Below, one piece after another: positions 1-6,016 of a DNA stretch of 6,974 nt. Under the pieces are notes generated by a model, which did not search any database, had not been told where the DNA came from, and saw only the letters and a program-made list of their open reading frames with translations. The number at the start of each line of letters is the position of its first letter. The stretch's first letter is position 1. The stretch is taken from contig JAEZSM010000241.1 of NCBI GenBank assembly GCA_023421875.1, positions 1 through 6,974 on the forward strand, given 5' to 3'. Source of the DNA: Spirochaetota bacterium. GTDB taxonomy: Bacteria > Spirochaetota > Spirochaetia > Treponematales > Rectinemataceae. The position numbers and the translations under genes were made by a program.

Positions 1-1242
1 GCGCCCCAGGCTTTCTTTGTGTTCGAGGCGGCCTTGGATGCCCTTTCTCAGGTCATGGGCCTGCCCAGGGAAGAGCTGCAGCGGAAAAACCTTTACAGGG
101 AGGGCGATTTCAGCTACTTCGGGATGCCCATGAAGTCAGCGAGGGCCGAGGAAGCCTTCGATCGGCTCAGGGAAAAAGCCGACTGGGACAGGCTCAAAGC
201 CGAAATCGAATCATTCAACGCTAGCCATGCCTTTGAAAAGCGAGGAGCAGCCATGCTTCCGGTCTGCTTCGGAATTTCCTTCACGAAGCTGCCCATGAAC
301 CAAGCGGGAGCCCTGGTTCACGTGTACCAAGACGGTTCTGTCCTCGTGTCCACCGGTGCCATCGAGATGGGCCAGCAGGTATCGCGCAAAATCGGGGTGA
401 TCGTCTCCAAGAGCTTGGGAATTCCACTGGAGTGGGTAAGAGTCGAGCGGACCAGCACCCTTACGGTGGCCAACACCGTACCCACCGCCGCCAGCACCGG
501 AAGCGACCTCAATGGCATGGCGGCCAAGGCTGCCTGCGAAGAAATCCTGGGCAGACTCAAGGTAAAGGCAAGTCAGCTGCTCTCCTGTTCTGCCGGAAAG
601 ATCGAGATCCGCCAGGGCAGAGTAATAAAAAACGGGGAATCTTCTTCCTTAGGCTGGAAGGAATTGGTGGAAGCGGCCCACGGCTCCCGCATCGACCTTT
701 CTGCCCACGGCTTCTATGCCACGCCGGGACTCTTTTATGACATGAAGACAGAACGGGGCACACCCTTCGCCTATCACGTCTACGGAGCTGCCTGCGTCAC
801 GGTGCGGCTGGATGTCCTCAGAGCCCGCTGCAAGGTCGAATCGGCATACATTGTCCATGATTCGGGCAACAGTCTGGACGAGAAGGTGGACTTAGGCCAA
901 ATCGAAGGGGCTTTCGCCCAGGGCCTGGGCTGGACACTTTTAGAGGACCTGCGCTTCGGTCCAGACGGCCGGCTTCTCTCGGACAGCCTTTCCACCTATA
1001 AGCTTCCCGATATTTCCTTCATGCCCGAAACGCTTGTGGTGGACATTCTGCCGGGCAAGGACAATCCTGTGACTCCCTTCAACTCCAAGGCAGTCGGAGA
1101 GCCCCCCCTTCAGTACGGCATAGCCGCGTATTTCGCACTGCTGGAGGCTCTCAGGGCCGCTGCGCCCGATGGGGAGACTCGGTACGACATTCCCTTTATT
1201 CCCGAAAAGATAGAGGCTTTTCTCAGAGGGAGGGCCTTATGA
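1..1242 (+). CDS. xdhA: Xanthine dehydrogenase family, molybdenum-binding subunit (partial, C-terminal part)
   Basis: This is the C-terminal 413 residues of the molybdopterin-binding large subunit of a xanthine dehydrogenase-type hydroxylase, which hydroxylates purines (hypoxanthine/xanthine to urate) in the cytoplasm and passes electrons to separate FAD and 2Fe-2S subunits. The frame is open at base 1, beginning APQAFF, the tail of the family's FRGFGxPQ motif, so the start and roughly the N-terminal half lie outside the window. Visible signatures, numbered within the fragment, are GISFT at 91-95 (matching the Phe-Thr of the purine pocket in bovine xanthine oxidase), NQAGALVHVY near 100, EMGQ at 122-125, TAASTGSDLNG at 162-172, GQIEGAF at 299-305, and AVGEPPL with E367 as the catalytic glutamate. 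The residue after EMGQ is Gln where the family usually has Gly. The gene ends in an ATGA overlap with the amidohydrolase. The symbol follows E. coli usage; the subunit is also called XdhB or PucD, and an XdhD-like or selenium-dependent hydroxylase is possible. Confidence 0.93.
   Translation, partial: APQAFFVFEAALDALSQVMGLPREELQRKNLYREGDFSYFGMPMKSARAEEAFDRLREKADWDRLKAEIESFNASHAFEKRGAAMLPVCFGISFTKLPMNQAGALVHVYQDGSVLVSTGAIEMGQQVSRKIGVIVSKSLGIPLEWVRVERTSTLTVANTVPTAASTGSDLNGMAAKAACEEILGRLKVKASQLLSCSAGKIEIRQGRVIKNGESSSLGWKELVEAAHGSRIDLSAHGFYATPGLFYDMKTERGTPFAYHVYGAACVTVRLDVLRARCKVESAYIVHDSGNSLDEKVDLGQIEGAFAQGLGWTLLEDLRFGPDGRLLSDSLSTYKLPDISFMPETLVVDILPGKDNPVTPFNSKAVGEPPLQYGIAAYFALLEALRAAAPDGETRYDIPFIPEKIEAFLRGRAL
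1228..1234 (+). promoter_or_regulatory. Strong Shine-Dalgarno for the amidohydrolase gene
   Basis: GGGAGGG lies inside the last codons of the xanthine dehydrogenase gene, with the GGAGG core at 1229-1233 and 5 bases before the ATG at 1239. It supports that start and the ATGA stop-start overlap. Confidence 0.7.
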
Positions 1243-2729
1243 TACTCAAAAACGCCCTGGCGGCCCTGCCGGGGGAGCCGGATTTTAAGCGTGTAGATCT
1301 GGCGATCAAGAATGGCAAAATCGAAAAAATCGCCGATCCCGGATCCTTAAACGGGGCTGAACAGTCGTCCTCCGGAACAGAGATGCTCGATGTCCGGGGG
1401 CTTATGATCTTTCCCGGAGCGATCGATCCCCATGTCCACTTCGACGAGCCCGGCTTTACCCACCGCGAAGACTTCCTTCACGGGAGCTCGGAAGCGGCCC
1501 GGGGTGGCGTGACCACGGTCATCGACATGCCCTGCACCTCCATTCCCCCGGTCACGAGTCTGGACAATCTCAAGCAAAAATTGGCGGTTGTTTCGGCATC
1601 GTCGGTGGTGGATTTCGGTTTTTTCGGCGGCATACACGGCGAGAACGACGAAGCGGGGATTACCGAGACTATCCGTAACCTCAGCCCAGAAGTCCTGGGC
1701 TTCAAGTGTTATTTCATATCAGGCATGGAAAGCTTTACGGCGGTTTCCGAAGCCCAGTTCGCCCTGGCGGTGGAACGCTGTGCCCAGGCCGGAAGGCCTC
1801 TGCTTCTCCACGCCGAAGACCCTGTGGCAATTGCCAGAGCCCAGGCTCGGCTGGCCAGTCGGCGAAGCGCCGAGAAAGAGCCGAACGAAGCGACCCTCTC
1901 AAGGCTCAGGACAGCACCGAAATTTCATTACATGGGAGGTCCTGCGCCCAGAGAAGTCATGGGATGGAAGGACTACTATGAATCCAGACCCATGGAGGCC
2001 GAGACGGCCGCCTGCGCGGCGGCGCTGCGACTGGCCGGAACCAGGACCCCGAGCCTCCATATAGTTCACATAGGTACCGCCCAGGCTGCCCGGATGATCA
2101 GCGCCGCCGGCGGCACCTGCGAGACCTGCGCTCACTACCTGGCTTTCGACGAGGAGGATTTCGAACATTTCGGCCCAGCCCTAAAGACCGCCCCTCCGGT
2201 CAAGGAACCGGGACAGAAGGCCCTGCTCTGGAGGCTTCTGGCCTCGGGGAAGATCGATTTTGTAACATCGGACCACGCCGGGGCGCCGGAGTATGAAAAA
2301 TTCACCGGCGATCCCTTGAGCGCCTACGGAGGCATCCCAGGTACGGGCACACTTTTCCCCTACCTGCTCTCGGAAGGGCTTTTCGCCAAACGCCTGGGCT
2401 TGGAACGCTTTTTAGAGGCTACATCCGGCGCCGCCGCAGCGCGCTACGGCATATCAGGCGGGAAGGGCTCCCTGAGCCCGGGCAAAGACGCCGATTTCGT
2501 CCTGGTGGACCCCGACTCCACTACCTTAATTGAGGCAGGCTCAATGCTCTGTAAAAATAAAATCACTCCCTTCAACGGCATGAGACTGGCCGGCTCTGTG
2601 GCCGGAACCTTTGTGAGAGGGAACTGCGTGTTTGCCAGCCCGAGCTTCGCCCGAAGACTGAATGCGGCCGAGGCAGGCATCCTTGCTTCTCCCGGGAGCG
2701 GCATATTCATTCGATGGGGTTATAAATAA
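1239..2729 (+). CDS. Dihydroorotase/allantoinase-type cyclic amidohydrolase
   Basis: A complete 496-residue metal-dependent amidohydrolase of the dihydroorotase/allantoinase/hydantoinase superfamily, which hydrolyses a cyclic amide bond in a ring such as allantoin or hydantoin. All binuclear-metal ligands are visible: HVH at H65/H67 in DPHVHFDEP, K156 in GFKCYF (the lysine carboxylated in this family), H191 in LLLHAED, H277 in HIVHIGT, and D345 in TSDHAG. CETCAHYL at 294-301 matches the family's ETCPHYL motif, and the C-terminal GKGSLSPGKDADFVLVDPD region returns to the small beta-sandwich. Length is slightly above the usual 430-470. GGVTTVIDMP and GGIPGTGTLFPYLL resemble allantoinases more than D-hydantoinases, but the exact substrate cannot be read from sequence. 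Placement between xdh and ygfK suggests ring opening in purine breakdown. Candidate names are allB-like or a functional counterpart of hyuA, so no symbol is assigned. The stop shares one base with the next ATG. Confidence 0.88.
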   Translation: MILKNALAALPGEPDFKRVDLAIKNGKIEKIADPGSLNGAEQSSSGTEMLDVRGLMIFPGAIDPHVHFDEPGFTHREDFLHGSSEAARGGVTTVIDMPCTSIPPVTSLDNLKQKLAVVSASSVVDFGFFGGIHGENDEAGITETIRNLSPEVLGFKCYFISGMESFTAVSEAQFALAVERCAQAGRPLLLHAEDPVAIARAQARLASRRSAEKEPNEATLSRLRTAPKFHYMGGPAPREVMGWKDYYESRPMEAETAACAAALRLAGTRTPSLHIVHIGTAQAARMISAAGGTCETCAHYLAFDEEDFEHFGPALKTAPPVKEPGQKALLWRLLASGKIDFVTSDHAGAPEYEKFTGDPLSAYGGIPGTGTLFPYLLSEGLFAKRLGLERFLEATSGAAAARYGISGGKGSLSPGKDADFVLVDPDSTTLIEAGSMLCKNKITPFNGMRLAGSVAGTFVRGNCVFASPSFARRLNAAEAGILASPGSGIFIRWGYK

Positions 2730-5700
2730 TGGCAAAAGTGATGAAACACAGCTCCCTGAGCAGCATCTTGCGGCGGGCGGCGGGAGAATACCGAGCTAAG
2801 TCTTCGATTTTCGAGATTCCCGCCGCACTGTTCGGCTCGATTTTCGACGCCGAGGCCGAGAGCCCCGGCATGAGTGTCATGGCAGGAAGGGCGAGCCTTC
2901 CTGTAGGTCCGGCTGCCGGACCCCATACCCAGATCGCCCCCAATATCCTTGCTGCATACCTGGCAGGCGCCAGAGTTTTCGAACTGAAGACTGTCCAGAC
3001 CAAGGATCGTCTGGAATTAGAAAAACCCTGCATAGACGCCCTGGACGAAGGCCAGAACGTGGAGTGGTCCACAGAGCTGAGTCTGGACGAGGCGCGGAAA
3101 GAATATCTGAATGCATGGATTGTCCTCCACCTTTTTGCCTTTCTCTGGTCCCGGAAGCCCAGCGACTTCTTTTTCAACATGTCGGTGGGCTATACCTTGG
3201 AGGGCCTTAAAAGCCAGCGAATGGACGCTTTTATAGAAGGAATGCGCAGGCCAGAGGTGCATCCCTACTGGGCCCAAGCCTTGGAGGAGCTGGACTGTTT
3301 TATCAGAAGTACTGAGTTTGCCCTTGCCTTTGGAGAGGCAGCGGCGGAAAAAGCCCGTCATATTGCGGCCCGCATGCCGGTGCGGCCCGTGCACTCGGTA
3401 ACCCTTTCGACCATGCACGGCTGTCCTCCCGAAGAAATAGAAAAGATTGGTCTTTACCTTATCCAGGAAAAAGGCTTCGACACCTACATAAAGCTCAACC
3501 CCACCCTTATCGGCTACGACAAGGCCAGCTCGATCCTCGACAGGCTCGGATGGGGGAGCATCGCGTTGAGACGGGAGAGCTTCGAACAGGACCTCCAGAT
3601 GGATCAGGCGCTTCAGCTTTGCAGGAAGCTATCGGAAGCGGCGCTCGCCAAGGGCAGGCGATTCGGCATAAAGCTTTCCAACACCCTGGCCAATCAAAAT
3701 GACGGCGAACGGCTGCCTGGAGCAGAACGTTACATGTCCGGCCGAGCGCTGCTGCCTCTCACCCTGAGCCTGGCCGCCTCGCTTGCCTCATCCCTAGGCG
3801 ATGCTGCGCCCAGGTTTTCCTATTGCGGAGGGGTATCGGCCCTCAATGCGGGAAAACTCATCAAGGCAGGCTTAGGTCCCCTGACGCTGGTTACGGACCT
3901 TCTCAAACCCGGCGGCTACCTGCGCCTTGTACAGGTAGCCAAACTCGCAGCGGAAGCCCTTCCTCTACCCCTGGAGCAGGAAGAGAGAGACCCCAAGGCA
4001 CTGGAACACCTGGCCGAAGAGGCGCTTTTGAGCCCGGAGTACAGGGGAGACTGGAAAAAAGGCCATGCCTCCATAGCAAAAAAACTCCCTCTCTTCGACT
4101 GCTTTGCCGCTCCATGCATAGCCGCCTGTCCTGTAGGCCAAAAGGTTCCCGCCTACATAGAGGCAATGGGCAGAGGCGAGGCAGACCAGGCTCTGGCGAC
4201 TGTGCTCTCGGACAATCCCCTGCCCGGCATTACAGGAACCCTCTGCGACCATATCTGCCAGGAGCGCTGTTCCAGAAACGACTACGAGGGACCAGTGCTG
4301 ATCCGGGAGGTGAAGAAGGCCGCAGAAGCCGCTTCGGATATTCGCGTACAGGCCCTCCATCCCGAGGCGGTCCGCTTGGCGCAGGAAGACTGTGAAGGCT
4401 CCGCCCAGGTCCCCGGAGGCCCTGCGGCGGAAGCAGCACAGGGCCCTGTGCCGGGGGCCTCGACAAAACCCGAGGCTGTCGCCGTGATAGGGGCCGGACC
4501 CGCCGGCTTAGCCTGCGCCTATCACCTGGCCTTGGCCGGCATAAAGGTCAAGATTTTCGAGGCGGGTCCGGCCCCCGGCGGAGTCCCCGCCCTCCTGATC
4601 CCTCCCTTCCGCATACCCCGGCAAACCATCAAGCGCGACATCGATCGCATAGCGGCACTGGGTGTCGAGTTCGAATTCGACAGCAGGATATCCTCGCTGG
4701 ACAGCCTCAGGGATCAAGGTTTTACGGTTTTCTTCATCTCCACGGGAGCCTATGAGGAAAAAACAATCGCGCTGGATGGCAAGGGGCTTAAGGTCATGGG
4801 CGCCCTGGAATTTCTCGGGCGCTTCCATGCGGGCGAGACGGGTTTTATGAAATCGGTTCGGCGGGTCGTGGTGGCAGGAGGCGGTAATACTGCCTGCGAC
4901 GCAGTCCGGGTTGCGACCCGCATCGAAGGCGTGGAACAGGTCCTCCTCTCCTACCGTAGAACGAGAAAGGAAATGCCCGCCGACCTGGAGGAACTGGAAA
5001 ATGCCCTTGCGGAGGCAGAAAAGCTCAACAATGGATCCTCCCACATGCTCCAAGGAAGCAAAGCGGCGAAGATAAAAGGAGTCGGGAAGACCCCGAGCCT
5101 CCTCGAGCTCAGCCAGCCCGAGGGTTCAAGCCCCGGCAGACTGAGGCTGAGAAAGATGCGTCTGGGCGAAAAGGACGCTTCAGGTCGCCGCGCCCCTGTG
5201 CCTACCGGGGAAAGCCTGGATATCCCCTGCGATCTTCTGGTGGCGGCTGTCGGCGAAGCTCCCGACCCAGGCTTTTTCAGGAGCCTCGGACTCGAGATTG
5301 AGAAGGACAAGTTTCCTTCCGTAGATCCTTCGAGCATGGGAACCGAGCGTCCGGATATCTATATTGGCGGCGACGCCCGCCGGGGACCTTCGTCCATTAT
5401 AGCAGCCGAAGCTGACGGCCGCAGCGCCGCCAGGGCTATTCTCAAAAAGCTGGGCAAGACCCTTCCCGAACAAGACTACCAAGCCCCGGCGCCGAAAAAA
5501 GAAGCGTTGCTGCGCAGAGGCGAGCTTATCTTTTCAATCGATCCCTCTGTGGCCGAAACTGCCGGCCAGGCTTTCGCCGCCCGGGAGGCAGAGCGCTGCC
5601 TGGCCTGTGATTCGGCCTGTCTCCGCTGTGTCGAAGTATGCCCCAATAGGGCTAATATCTTTATAGAAACCCCCGGACCTTTCAAGCAATGGTCCCAGAT

Positions 5701-6016
5701 CGTCCACATCGACAGGTTCTGCAACGAATGCGGCAACTGCGGCTTCTTCTGCCCCTACGACGGCAATCCGTACAAGGACAAGGCCACCCTCTTCGATACA
5801 GAAGAAGAATTGACCGCATCGACCAATCCTGGCTTCGCCTTTGTCTTCGTGGGCCTTCCCTCCCTGGTCCTCAGGACTGCGCCGGGCGCTAGGCCGTTCC
5901 GGCTCGACTATTCAGGCTGGAACGGAGCCAGCTCCCCCGGCGCTGCTGCAGCCATGGTCGCCCTCGCCCGGGAACTGTACAGACATCACTCGTATTTGCT
6001 GGAGACAAGCCCATGA
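2729..6016 (+). CDS. ygfK: YgfK family FAD/FMN-type iron-sulfur oxidoreductase (annotated elsewhere as putative selenate reductase subunit)
   Basis: A 1095-residue cytoplasmic multidomain oxidoreductase, close to E. coli YgfK (about 1030 residues) along its whole length. Residues ~1-440 form a dihydroorotate-dehydrogenase-like barrel with GPAAGPHTQ (60-68), KTVQ and LELEKPCID (87-103), NMSVGY (150-155), TLSTMHGCPPEEIE (225-238), IKLNPT (254-259), IKLSNT (314-319) and DLLKPGGYLRL (390-400). A GltD-like Fe-S domain has Cys 458, 463, 467, 506, 510 and 514. The FAD site is GAGPAG at 588-593 with E611. The NAD(P)H site is GGGNTA at 717-722 with YRRTRKEMP at 742-750. GGDARRGPSS (880-889) closes the FAD fold. 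The C-terminus has ferredoxin-type cysteines: C957, C960, C964, C967, C971-Pro, then C998, C1001, C1004, C1008-Pro. Family work links it to anaerobic urate breakdown; the selenate reductase name comes from E. coli mutants. Urate-ring reduction here is inference. ATG at 2729 overlaps the preceding stop. Met5 is an alternative start. Confidence 0.95.
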   Translation: MAKVMKHSSLSSILRRAAGEYRAKSSIFEIPAALFGSIFDAEAESPGMSVMAGRASLPVGPAAGPHTQIAPNILAAYLAGARVFELKTVQTKDRLELEKPCIDALDEGQNVEWSTELSLDEARKEYLNAWIVLHLFAFLWSRKPSDFFFNMSVGYTLEGLKSQRMDAFIEGMRRPEVHPYWAQALEELDCFIRSTEFALAFGEAAAEKARHIAARMPVRPVHSVTLSTMHGCPPEEIEKIGLYLIQEKGFDTYIKLNPTLIGYDKASSILDRLGWGSIALRRESFEQDLQMDQALQLCRKLSEAALAKGRRFGIKLSNTLANQNDGERLPGAERYMSGRALLPLTLSLAASLASSLGDAAPRFSYCGGVSALNAGKLIKAGLGPLTLVTDLLKPGGYLRLVQVAKLAAEALPLPLEQEERDPKALEHLAEEALLSPEYRGDWKKGHASIAKKLPLFDCFAAPCIAACPVGQKVPAYIEAMGRGEADQALATVLSDNPLPGITGTLCDHICQERCSRNDYEGPVLIREVKKAAEAASDIRVQALHPEAVRLAQEDCEGSAQVPGGPAAEAAQGPVPGASTKPEAVAVIGAGPAGLACAYHLALAGIKVKIFEAGPAPGGVPALLIPPFRIPRQTIKRDIDRIAALGVEFEFDSRISSLDSLRDQGFTVFFISTGAYEEKTIALDGKGLKVMGALEFLGRFHAGETGFMKSVRRVVVAGGGNTACDAVRVATRIEGVEQVLLSYRRTRKEMPADLEELENALAEAEKLNNGSSHMLQGSKAAKIKGVGKTPSLLELSQPEGSSPGRLRLRKMRLGEKDASGRRAPVPTGESLDIPCDLLVAAVGEAPDPGFFRSLGLEIEKDKFPSVDPSSMGTERPDIYIGGDARRGPSSIIAAEADGRSAARAILKKLGKTLPEQDYQAPAPKKEALLRRGELIFSIDPSVAETAGQAFAAREAERCLACDSACLRCVEVCPNRANIFIETPGPFKQWSQIVHIDRFCNECGNCGFFCPYDGNPYKDKATLFDTEEELTASTNPGFAFVFVGLPSLVLRTAPGARPFRLDYSGWNGASSPGAAAAMVALARELYRHHSYLLETSP
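4436..4451. repeat. Perfect 16-bp palindrome inside the ygfK linker
   Basis: The sequence GCACAGGGCCCTGTGC equals its own reverse complement. In RNA it can fold as a 6-bp GC-rich stem with a GGCC tetraloop. It encodes residues 570-575 in the Ala/Pro/Gly-rich linker between the Fe-S and FAD domains of YgfK, so it is coding DNA. A regulatory role is unproven. Confidence 0.6.
6001..6004 (+). promoter_or_regulatory. Shine-Dalgarno for ssnA
   Basis: GGAG lies in the last codons of ygfK with 8 bases before the ATG at 6013. It supports the start that gives the ATGA overlap with the ygfK stop codon. Confidence 0.6.

Noticed and set aside
1101..1109. Run of C residues in the xdh gene as a possible frameshift site
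   Set aside because: The frame continues correctly through the GEPPL motif and the conserved C-terminal helix, so there is no sign of an indel or programmed shift.
1588..2064. 158-codon open frame in another plus-strand frame inside the amidohydrolase gene
   Set aside because: Its composition is Arg/Pro/Trp-rich, typical of an out-of-frame reading, while the overlapping frame holds all the metal ligands.
2721..2726. TATAAA resembling a -10 promoter box just before ygfK
   Set aside because: No -35-like hexamer is found at suitable spacing, and it lies in coding DNA at a TAATG translational-coupling junction.
4508..5053. 181-codon open frame on the minus strand opposite the FAD/NAD(P)H region of ygfK
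   Set aside because: It is the antisense shadow of a conserved domain, with no recognisable product and no convincing ribosome site.
2729..6016. In-frame UGA selenocysteine in the putative selenate-related protein
   Set aside because: The reading frame contains no internal stop codons, so there is nothing to recode.
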